Shown here in pieces: positions 1 to 12,180 of a stretch of DNA of 64,000 nt. The stretch is from Mugil cephalus (lineage: Eukaryota > Chordata > Actinopteri > Mugiliformes > Mugilidae), in assembly GCF_022458985.1 (NCBI RefSeq), contig NC_061778.1, positions 8,077,501 through 8,141,500 on the forward strand. Reading direction: 5' to 3'. A program made the translations under genes and the position numbers. The notes below the pieces were generated by a model that saw nothing but the letters and a program-made list of their open reading frames with translations, was not told the DNA's origin and did not search any database. Within the stretch, counting starts at the first letter, position 1. Every line of letters begins with the position of its first letter.

Positions 1-2400
<2,400 letters not shown>

Positions 2401-5173
2401 TTCAAATTAACTTATTATAACTATATTATTGAAATATATAATTACACCCAGTCAAATGCTGTTTCCAGATGCAACCTGTAAACATGGTTACAATATGGAA
2501 AGTAGTAGACCCTTACATAACTGAGATTCAAATAGTAACATCATGACTGCGGCACACAGGCTAACAGTTAGCAAGCTTTATTTATTTATTTTAATAATAA
2601 AATGAAATAAACTGAAAAATTACAACAATGCAAATGCAGTGGTCACGATGAAATACAGTTACAAAACTGATTACATGCATTTTGTATAAGCTTATTTTTT
2701 CATTTTGCGACAAATGAAATATGCTCAACATTTACTTTCAATGAGCAATCAACTTTAGAATTTAAAAAAACTATTAAGGTCAATGTAAAACAAACACCAG
2801 GAAAGGCAGGAAATGGAAAAAGACAGGCCGAAGTAGTGAGCAATATCAATACTGGAGGTGTATAATAAATGGACGTATAATAATTTATCCATGTGTTGAA
2901 ATCTCTCTGATGAAATGTAAAATGCATTTGCTGCTAGCATCACAGACGATGCAAGCTAAATGCCAGCAGTTGCCCAGTAGCGGTAAGTCACCAGGAGACT
3001 GCTGCTAGGTAACTGTTGCTAAAGACTGAAAATTAAAGGATGCAACTGTCGGGAATGCCAGTGTGGTACACGTACACATTACAAACTACAAATTCCCCTT
3101 TATGCAGCTAAATTTCAATATATAAACTTAAAGAGATATTTTCTGTGAGCCTTTTCTAAAGCCTTATGTTGCCAATTTCACAAATGGAGGTTTTGTGGAT
3201 GCTTAGGCAATATTAAAATGAAACAATAAATTTTTTACTGTGTATTTAGCTGGCTAACTGTTAGCCTCTTAGCAATGTTGTTCTCCTCACACCTTACAGA
3301 TGTTATTGCTTGAATGCCAAACATTTTGTTAGACAGCTTTTCACGTCATCACCACAAGCTCATGATTTCCATTTGAAGATAATTCTTGGAAACACTGCCA
3401 CTGCTGCTAAGAAACTCTCTTCATGCTAAGAATCTCTTCATGTGTAGAAACCATAGATAGTTTGGTGACGTTATGTAGGAAATGCAAAGGTAACGTGCCG
3501 TTGAAATTATTGAAGGTAAATTCACCATCTAGTTCCTGCTTTATCTCATGTTGCTTTGCACATCTATTAATTATTTGTTCTTTTGCTATATGCTGCACCA
3601 CTAACTGAAGTAACAACTACAGGGACATACTCTGGTACTGAAGAAAACCCTCGTGATTGTCACACTATAAATTGAGCATCGTTTTTAGCCAAATTTTCTC
3701 CACATTTTAAATAATTAAGTACATCATTAGACATAAATTCATTTGTCCTCTAATTCATAGAGGACAAATAGTACAACATCTTTGTATTTCATTGCTCAGT
3801 GAAGAATTTTGTTGTTTTCAGCTCTGCTAAAATCTGAATTTAAATCTCATTTAGGTCATTGTATTCAGTGTCCTAGTTGCTGTTGTATGTGGGGGGCGTG
3901 TTAAATTAGATCAAATGTGGTCCCGTTTAAAAACAATTTAAGAAAATGTGCTTCTGGCTAACTTAATTGGTTTTCCTCTTTCTTTCCCAGCCTTGTTTAA
4001 TGTTTGATGATGAGGGCAGATTTTAAAAGTTCACTCATCCCTGCATGGCTCTCATGAAGGTCACGGTCTAATAAAGTTATACCATATACAGTAGATTGCT
4101 ACAAGTGTTGATTCCTGACCTTTTATTCATCACTGCATCCCGGTATTTGACTTCTAGTGTATTTTATCATGACATTGTCATTTGTTTCAAGGCGGCCCTG
4201 AACCGTAATTTGAGCTCACAGTGTTTCCCCTCTCTCCTCTGTCACTACAGTGAGCGACTGAAGGACAAACGGTGCTGATGAGGCTGAATTGGTGCCGCTT
4301 CATTATGAGAGCAGGACATGTATCAAAGGCACCGCTGGAAGGTCAGTATTCACCCGTTCACCCATGTAGTATGATTTAGAGAGAACATTTATTTAGAGGA
4401 AAAGACAAGGTAAAAGGACTTGTCTGATTATGACGAAAAATACAGTATTATGTGCAAAAAAAGTGCCAAACATTAAAGTTTTTCTGTGTATTAAATTAAT
4501 ATAAACATATATTTGAACAATTAAACAAAAACAAGACATTGCTTTATCATCATTGTATTATTCTGATGGACATTTCTTATTATTTTGTGGGTTTTTTTCT
4601 TTATAAACTAAAGGAAAAATATTAAAATAATGAAAATCGACTCCATCTGATATGCTCACATGAGGATTAAGTGGGTGAAATATATACACACACACATATA
4701 TATATATTCAGAAGAGTAGCTTCTTTTATTTAGTGAGTATATTTACCTAAAATTACTTGAAAGTTTTTTGTTTTAACATTTTATTGTAAATGCAGGAATT
4801 TGACTGTGTCACGGAGAATTTGTTTTAACAGCTCCCTCTTGTGGCCAAATGTGAAAGTGAAGAGTGAAGCGAGACCATCGGGTGACGCGTATTTTCCGCT
4901 GTTTTAAAACCTGGATGAATTAATGAAGCTCTCATCAGTTTATTACAGCCTATGGGTTGGAGACAATCCAATTAAACCTGTAAAGATATTGTTATACGAC
5001 CGCTTGCCACCGAAAGACAAGAAACGATTGAGCAACCACACTTCAGTCAATCAAGACACAAAGAATAAATCATATTTTATAATATATGTGGAGTTGATTC
5101 ATCATAAATGCATATTAAACATGTCGTATGTAGTGATGTATAATTTTATACAACATGGCGGCCGGCACTGTGC
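2401..5173. other. Intergenic, AT-rich, no clear gene
   Basis: No convincing coding exon. A small segment at about 4249-4342 has a good pyrimidine-rich acceptor (TCACTACAG) and a good donor (GAAG followed by GTCAGT), so it could be an untranslated or non-coding-RNA exon on the plus strand, but no protein family is recognisable. An alternating CA/TA tract lies near 4681-4709. Confidence 0.5.
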
Positions 5174-5246
5174 GTTTCCGTAGTGTAGTGGTTATCACGT
5201 TCGCCTAACACGCGAAAGGTCCCCGGTTCGAAACCGGGCGGAAACA
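5174..5246 (+). tRNA. tRNA-Val (anticodon AAC)
   Basis: The 73-nt sequence folds as a complete tRNA. The acceptor stem GTTTCCG pairs with CGGAAAC, followed by discriminator A. The anticodon stem TTCGC/GCGAA encloses loop CTAACAC, giving anticodon AAC (valine). The T-arm is CCGGTTCGAAACCGG. Internal promoter boxes A (TAGTGTAGTGG) and B (GGTTCGAAACC) are intact. A T-run at 5250-5253 just downstream fits RNA polymerase III termination. There is no intron. About 20 bp downstream is a short stretch resembling fish LINE/SINE 3' tails, but the intact cloverleaf favours a functional gene. Confidence 0.93.
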
Positions 5247-6604
5247 TTGTTTTCTGCAATTTCCCTATTGTGGGACAAGGTTTTCTGATATAAATGCTTT
5301 GTCTCTGAAGAGTGTCAATCATGCAGTGTATCTGAAAAACAAAAACATTTGCAGAGTTTCACCACCCGTCCAGGTGTGTTCCTCAGCTCTAACTCACTTG
5401 TGTGGAGTTTAGGTTTTCATTAGGAGCATCTTTCAGTCGTGCTGTTTTTTATTAACATGGATGGTGACTTGGTTAAGAAACTCTAGTCTCTAACTCCTCT
5501 TCTAAGTTATTTGTCCCTTCTGGCTAAATGTTGTGGTCCTCCAAAGAGTGTCCCTTGTCCTTCAGGTGCAAATGGACAGTTGAGTCCAGTGTTGAGCCAT
5601 GCATCTGTGAATTCCTCTGAACTACATAAACTACACAACTTAACATAACTTTTTTTTTGAACACATTTCTGTCTCAGTGTGTAAAGTGTTTAGGGATGTA
5701 ATGTTTCTCTGGTCCTCACCCAAATAAATTAATAATAATATTTCAAGACAACAAGGAAGTAAACAACATCACTGACAGATTCATTTCACAGAAAATGTCT
5801 CCACGCATGTGTCCACTCCCTCCCGCAGTTGCGTCATTCTCTTTACGTCTCAAACACAGAAGACTGTTAAACCCTTCCTCTCTTTTTTTTCCTCCTTCTG
5901 CACGAGCAGATTGTCACCTGATGACCTGAGCAGAGGTCGACACAGGAAGTGATGACACTTGCTGACACGTAAACTAGGTCAGGTCATATTAGGAGGAAGA
6001 GGAGGAGGAGTCAGGCAGACATATAAAGCTTTTTCCTCACATTTAATGAGACCTGTTTATATATAATACAAACACTGTTTAAATTACAGAATGAAACAGA
6101 CTTTTGATTTTTGATTTAAGTCAAAGCATAAGTGAGGCCTTTGAGACCAAAGTCAATGCAAAAAAAATAATATTTCTAATGTGGTGTCACAGTTTTTATT
6201 TTTTTATTTCTAATGAAAAATAATTGGTCAACTTTAAGAAAATCTAAGTTTTATCTCTACATTTATAGTTAAATGTTGTGAATAAGGCTGATTACGTTAC
6301 GGAAAATCCCTATTTCTATTACAGAACATTTGACAAACACTTCCTGGATCTTGCACAAATTAATTGTTGCTTTCGGAGTAAAACAATGCCCTTAAAAATA
6401 AAAAAAACTCTTATTACAAAGTGTATTCCTGCAGTGCTCAGGCCGTGCCGAACTAATGAATCCATCCACTTGCTTCAAAGAGGATTACTTCTCCCTTCTG
6501 CTTAGCTTAGTTACCTCAAATTAGGATGAGGGTAAGGACAGGTCTGCCGCCTACAGCAGCCATCTGTCTACCAGGTGGACAGAGGAGCGGTCACTCTGCT
6601 GTAA
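5247..6604. other. Upstream region of the SH3 gene
   Basis: No coding exon recognised. It contains purine-rich and AT-rich tracts and a GGA-rich run near 5991-6010. An in-frame TAA directly precedes the ATG at 6605, so if the downstream gene has further coding exons here I cannot see them. Confidence 0.5.
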
Positions 6605-8023
6605 ATGGAGACGAGGCTAGAGTTGGATGTTTTGATTTACCCGGACGAAGTGAGGTCCGTTACGCCGGAGGACCTCAGAGACTGGGAGTTGGAGACAGCG
6701 AGCCAGATATCATTACCCACCGTCAGACTCTTTGTGGCTCTCTACCCGTACAACCCGGCCGCAATGTCGCCCAACTACGAGACGGCTGCAGAGGAGCTTC
6801 CCTTTGTGCCAGGCCAGATTATCAAGGTAAAAACTGACACACTTTATGGACTTGGGTGCTTCACTGTAACCTGTGTGTTAGTCACTCAAAAACCCATCTG
6901 AGTGAACATGATTTCCTGTTTGTGCTACATTCAGGCCACCTGTACGCGTACAAAGATACGAACTTTATTTCCTGTCACCGTTTCCAACTGATTGATGTGA
7001 TTTTACCGCCCTTTTTTTTTTTCACAGAATGAGTGTGCCGGTGCTGCCGCTGCTTCTGCTGCAACATGCAAATACACGCGCGCACACACATGCTATTCGT
7101 CCCCTCAAACCTGAAATGAATCAATGAAATGAACCCTCCGTTGCGTTTGTCTTCTAGGTGGTTGGGGACAAAGACCACGACGGTTTCTATCACGGCGAGT
7201 CCGGTGGTCTCTCTGGTTATGTGCCAAGTAACATGGTGGCTGAAATCCCAGTGGATGATGAGTACCTGAAGCACCTCCTCATGCAGCAGGGATTCCTCCC
7301 CGTCGACCACGCAGGTACAACAACAATATGCAGGAGATAAACATAGAAGAACTACAAAAAGGACAAGTTGCTCAGAAGCTACCATTTATAAGAGGCTGTT
7401 AGTACCAAGTTCTTTGCAGGAATTTATGAGAATAAATATAAGTAAAATCACCAAAAAAAAAATAAATAAATAAAACATGCAAATAAACTTTCTCTGTCTT
7501 TATTTCTGAAGGATTTTGATTTTGACGTTGTGCTAAAGGTGTGTTTGACCCTTTTCACCCACAGGTACGTCTTTAACGCCCGACCTGAGCGAAGCAGCCA
7601 GCATCCCCGACGACGTGATTGTTCGACGAATGGTGGCCTTGTTCGACTACGACCCGTGGGAGAGCTCACCCAACATGGACAGTGAAGTGAGCACTGCCAC
7701 AATCACAATCACAATCACAATCATGTCGACTTCTCGCAAGTAGCCCGCTGTTTATAGAAGTAAAGTGACTCAATGGTCACTTCTCTTGCAGCTCGAACTC
7801 GGCTTCCGATCAGGGGACATCATCTATGTGCTGGGTGACATGGACCAAGACGGGTTTTACTATGTGAGCGCCGTCTCTGCACTCACAACCCTCATGACTG
7901 ATTCTGAGATATTACGCTGACATTTGCACACGTGCTTAACGTTTATCTCGATTTTAGGGAGATCTGCACGGACGACGGGGTTTGGTGCCGTCGAACTTCC
8001 TGCAGCCGTTGCCCTGGGAGTAG
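6605..8023 (+). CDS. RIM-binding-protein-type tandem SH3 protein (RIMBP1/TSPOAP1-like, short)
   Basis: Five exons (6605-6826, 7158-7314, 7565-7686, 7792-7863, 7958-8023) join in frame to 212 codons plus stop, all with GT-AG introns. Residues about 41-104 form one SH3 domain (FVALYPYNP, then MSPNYETAAEELPF, GDKDHDGFYHGE, GYVPSNMVAE). Residues about 147-208 form a second (MVALFDYDPWESSPNMD, GDMDQDGFYYG, GLVPSNFL). These match SH3-II and SH3-III of RIM-BPs, which bind proline motifs in RIM and voltage-gated calcium channels at synapses. GYVPSNMVAE is closest to TSPOAP1 as I remember it. The usual N-terminal coiled coils, first SH3 and fibronectin domains are absent, and an in-frame stop directly precedes the ATG. 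The first SH3 has YPYNP in place of the common YDYDP. The adjacent mir-142 supports a TSPOAP1-locus origin. Confidence 0.8.
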
Positions 8024-8180
8024 AAGAAAACGCTACGACGTTTGTTTCAAATGCCAAGACTCGGTCAGACTGAGAAGCAGTTTTTATAAAAAATATATTT
8101 AAAAATGACATCATACGTGTCAAAAGAAAAACATTTTTTATTTTTATATTAAAGTATGGCGTCTTCTTTAGATTGCACTG

Positions 8181-8186
8181 AATAAA
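8181..8186 (+). terminator. Poly(A) signal of the SH3-pair gene
   Basis: A canonical AATAAA lies 158 bp after the stop codon of the tandem-SH3 gene, in an AT-rich 3' UTR. It is the first perfect signal in the sense strand. Confidence 0.6.
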
Positions 8187-8767
8187 CGAGTAATGATAGA
8201 TGAAGGGAGCTCTCAGTTTATCAGATATTTCCTTTATTGAAAGAATGAAACAGAAATTACACTTTTATGTAAAAACTTTTATGTAAAAACAAAAAGACAG
8301 AAAAGAAGAGATCGTATTTATATTAAAGTCAAATGTATTCATGCACACAAAACAGCAGGACACTTCACAAAATTAAACATCTGCTTGAAATGGATTTATT
8401 ATCGTAGCCTTAATCATACATTTTTATTTTAAGAGTGTTGCAGACCAGAGCGGATTAACATAGTACGTCCATTTTTTGCCTTACATCCTGTTTATATGTT
8501 TTTTTTTTTAAAACTGTTGTTTCATATGTAGCAATGAGAAATACTCGCTTAAGTCCCTGCAGCTTTTTTTTTTTTTTGTCAGAAACTGAAAATAAACACT
8601 TCAATTAAAACAATACTTACCTGTTTTATTTCAACTACACATTACATTTGTCAAATATTAAACAAAATCTTGTATAAATTTGAAATTAATGAACACAAAG
8701 ATTACATGACATTAGTGGGTTTTCACACGGTCCGGCCGGTTTCTTCTGTTACATTCCTCTGCAGCCA
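8187..8767. other. Intergenic between SH3 gene and mir-142
   Basis: AT-rich sequence with poly-T runs near 8500 and 8563-8577 and a direct repeat of TTTATGTAAAAAC at 8263-8290. No gene seen. Confidence 0.5.
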
Positions 8768-8853
8768 ACAGTATACTCATCCATAAAGTAGGAAACACTA
8801 CACTGTGTAATGAAGTTTAGTAGTGCTTTCTACTTTATGGGTGACAACACTGT
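8768..8853 (-). ncRNA. mir142: microRNA mir-142 precursor
   Basis: Read on the minus strand, this 86-nt segment forms a near-perfect hairpin. The 5p arm (8839-8819) begins CATAAAGTAGAAAGCACTAC. The 3p arm (8802-8780) begins TGTAGTGTTTCCTACTTTAT. Both agree base for base with the vertebrate miR-142-5p and miR-142-3p sequences I know. The stem base also pairs (ACAGT with ACTGT), and the loop differs from human, as expected. miR-142 is a blood-cell-specific microRNA in vertebrates. In human it lies beside TSPOAP1, which matches the RIM-BP-type gene here. The two genes are tail to tail in this window. Confidence 0.96.
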
Positions 8854-9172
8854 ACATCAGTAGATTCTGTTTGCTCCACCGCAACGGCTGAGGAATGGCG
8901 GGTTAAGTAAAGGCAGGTTTTCACAGATTAAACAGAAACAAACAATCATTTTATAACTGATCAATAAAAAACATTTGACAGAAATCAGAGTAATTCATCA
9001 GAGCATTTGTGTATCGTAAAAGTGTGACTTGGTTAAGTAGAGAGTAGTCACTTGCTGTCAGGGGTTCTTACCAGTGTTTGGACTCCAAAGAAGAAAGAAA
9101 ACCCAGAAGTGAGCGTGATCTTTTATTAACCCTGTCTGAGCCACGTGGTTAACACAGGAAACAGTGTAACAG

Positions 9173-9173
<1 letters not shown>

Positions 9174-9219
<46 letters not shown>
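9174..9219. repeat. (CA)n microsatellite
   Basis: A pure 46-bp run of 23 CA dinucleotides, with further short CA tracts nearby at about 9260-9277. Confidence 0.97.
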
Positions 9220-9221
<2 letters not shown>

Positions 9222-11129
9222 TCATGCAAGCAAGCAAGTGCACAGGGTGATACGCCCATGCACACACACGCACACACTTGTGGGAACATACATCTTTTTT
9301 TTTAGTTGAAGAATATGAGTTATTTGTTGTAAAATTCTGTTGTAATTTTTTTAATAAAGCTGTAGCTGCTGTAGGTCCAGCTCTGTCATTTACACTGAAA
9401 TGTAATTTACCAAGAACTACCCAGAGTATTGTGATTTTTTTTTAAAGCACAGATGTATCAGATAAATATAGTTTCACAACTAAGAAGTGCCTCAGAATTT
9501 AACTTTTTTATTTTTTTTAGGAAGTGTACTTAGTTATTTTCCACATTTGCACACGTACATGCAAATTCATAGCCTACACCCATTAAGCAGACCTCACCAC
9601 CACAGCCAAGGTTGACTTCATCCCCTTTTAAGGACATGCACTTATGAGATGGCACCTGCTTCTGTAACGCCTCTGAAGAAGACACTGATCGCAATTATGT
9701 TTTTATGTGCAGTAATTATCTCAATCTAATCGGGGGAGATGAGAGCGGATCAAAGATTCTCAACAGACTTATCGATCGAGTGATGTCACCGCAGACGGCT
9801 CTTAAATTGTTAACAAAGTGTGTGCGGCGTCCTTCAACATGACGGCTGTCCTCGTCTCGTGTACAGATGACAGGAAGGGCTTCTCGTTATATTTCTGAGA
9901 ACTAATTTACACCTGCATGTCTTTTTTTTTTTTTTTGTTGTTGTTGTGTTTTCTCTTTGAGGGTGGTGTGTGTGAGTGGGGGGTGGGGGTGATTCCTATC
10001 CCGGAGCAAACGTGCAATATGCTTGCAACAACAGAAACTTTTCAAATAGAAGTAGAGGCAGGACTGTGTCCTCCGTTGTCACGACAACCCAAAACCTCAG
10101 AGTCACACCAAGACAAATAAGAGGAAGTGGGGGATGGTCGGCGAACGCAAACCGAGAAAAGATGTCCTTGTTAGAAGAAACTCCGAGCAGGCTGTAAGCA
10201 GGAGATAATCAAAGACACCGAGTTTCATTTTTTGCACTTACAGATACTTACACACATCTGTTTTTTTTTTTTCACGGCAGTCAGTGTGGTGTCAGTCCAA
10301 CAACTCAGCAAATGAACCTTGTGATGCAGCAGGCCAGCATGACGGTGCACACAGCGCATTATCTTAACAATGTTGCACCACAGGCTGCATCTATTCCTGT
10401 GCAGCATGGGATTATATCCAGTGAGCTCCTCCACTACTTAGAGTGATATAGATAGCAGCGAGTTGCCAGAAATGAGCTAATGACACCAGTGGGTATTACC
10501 CTCCCAGGTCACTGATTGAATTATGTTTGATGACTGATCTCAGGCGGACAATTAATCCAATGAATGCGAATGTAGGCTGCTGTGAGTCTCTTTCATTAAA
10601 AATCATATATAAATCATTAAGATAATTAAAAATGAAGCGTCTTGAAAACTGAAACTACAAGTTGTTGCTCTTTATCTCCATTCCTGTTTCTCTCCAGTGA
10701 AGTTTCTTTATTATATCACACCTGTGGGTTTGTTGTTGAGTCACAAAATGAGCCTAAACTTCCCCATAACTCTTAAAGACAGAAAGAAAGCATTTCATTC
10801 AGTCACTTTACAACACTCCATGCACAGTAAGAAGCTGCTGTCAGCCATGTGAAGAGACTTGAACAGTGCTGCCACGTAGTGGATGAAAGTGAAGGTGACG
10901 CTGATAAAAATCCAACTGTAGTGTGGAAAAGAAGTAATGTTACTCAATAAAATGACTTTTTAAAGGTTCTTAATTTCATCTGGCTTTCAGCTAGTGGTTT
11001 CCCAAACAAACGAATTAAAATCAGATCAACGAGGAGCTCTGTAGAAATCAGCTCTGAGTTACTGTAACTATGAGAGTAATTATTTATCATCAGTGGCGTC
11101 TTTGCATTAGGGGCCAGTGGGTCACAGCC

Positions 11130-11145
11130 CCACCAGAGGGCGCTG
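11130..11145 (+). promoter_or_regulatory. CTCF-like core motif
   Basis: CCACCAGAGGGCGCTG fits the CTCF core CCASYAGRKGGCRS at every position. It sits between the mir-142 and dhrs11 domains. Binding is inferred from the motif only. Confidence 0.45.
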
Positions 11146-12006
11146 CTGTGCAGACAAGGATGATCGGATTTTATAATTTTCCTGTGTCAAAACTGTTGTT
11201 GCAATGAACTTTGTCTCCAATGAAGTGTCTGCTTTCTGCTTTCTGGATTGCATTATGAGATTTTCCTGCATGGCCCCGCCAGAATTTCCAAGTCAAAATC
11301 ACCACCGTATGTTATTCCTCTTATTTTCACTTCAGTTTTATTTACGGAGAGGCAATAATAATAATCAAAATTGTCTGAAGACACTTCCAAGAATCAATGA
11401 CAGAAAAAGTGACAGGAAAAATCCTAGATGGGACACATCTGCTTGAGATGGATCGGCTAGGGAGACAGAAGAAAAGAGAGAGGAAGAAGAAAGAAGCATA
11501 AGGAGACAAATTCATGCATACATCTGGATAACTCTCCTGCAGCAAACACGCTGTAACATTATGACTGACTTGTCATAATCACTGTTGATATCACTGATAA
11601 TCTGGCTGAACCTGCCAGATGCACACACTTGTGTGGGCAGACTTTCTGTCATGAACTTGAACAAGTCAAGACAAATGACTGTCGACCAACGCTCTCGGAT
11701 CACACCTGCCGGTGTACTGAGATCTACGTGTCAGTTTCACTCTTCTCATTAATGTCACACAGAGTTATATTTTACAGAGTTTCTGTATGTTTCTGCTGTA
11801 TTTCATTTAACGTGTGTGCCCTCATTGTCTGTTGCATATAAATGAATATATACATATATATAAATGTTGTTTTTATTATTATAATTGTTGTCGGGGACTG
11901 ACAATATTAAGCCTGTTCCTGTGACTTTGCAAATGGATTTGTTTTGCCGTTTGGGTAATTCTGATTTCGTCGTTTCATTTGTCACCTAAAACAGAGCAGC
12001 TACCCT

Positions 12007-12065
12007 GAACGCAGCACAGTGACGTATGTTGACGTTCGCAAAAACACCTCTGACGTGCTGCGTTC
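12007..12065 (+). promoter_or_regulatory. dhrs11: Proximal promoter of dhrs11 copy 1, inverted repeat with TGACGT sites
   Basis: A perfect 11-bp inverted repeat, GAACGCAGCAC at 12007-12017 and GTGCTGCGTTC at 12055-12065, encloses three TGACGT half-CRE/ATF sites at 12020, 12030 and 12051. The same block recurs upstream of copy 2 with high identity, about 115-130 bp before each ATG. That conservation between copies supports a regulatory role; the binding factors are inferred. Confidence 0.6.
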
Positions 12066-12180
12066 ATGGGCTAAACTGGCAATCGGGACTCGGCGGGGTA
12101 ACTCTGCGTGGTTCTCCCTGGGCTCTCGTAGTAACTGTGGTGGGTCCGTGCTTGAATCCGGTTGCCGGTGTCCCGCAGTA

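Larger units (their letters stand above)
8854..12006. other. Intergenic between mir-142 and dhrs11 copy 1
   Basis: No protein-coding exon recognised. The part from 8854 to about 9700 is upstream of mir-142 on its strand and could hold its primary transcript and promoter. It contains a CA microsatellite and a CTCF-like motif, both listed separately. The right end, from about 11827, is shared with the sequence left of dhrs11 copy 2 and marks the duplication unit. Confidence 0.5.

Noticed and set aside
4249-4342. Possible first coding exon (MRLNWCRFIMRAG...) of the SH3 gene
   Set aside because: Acceptor and donor look real, but the reading does not match any RIM-BP and no in-frame acceptor with a pyrimidine tract precedes the 6605 exon. 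Kept only as a possible untranslated exon.
9174-9219. CRISPR-like repeat array
   Set aside because: A simple CA microsatellite in a vertebrate genome; no spaced direct repeats of CRISPR type occur anywhere in the window.
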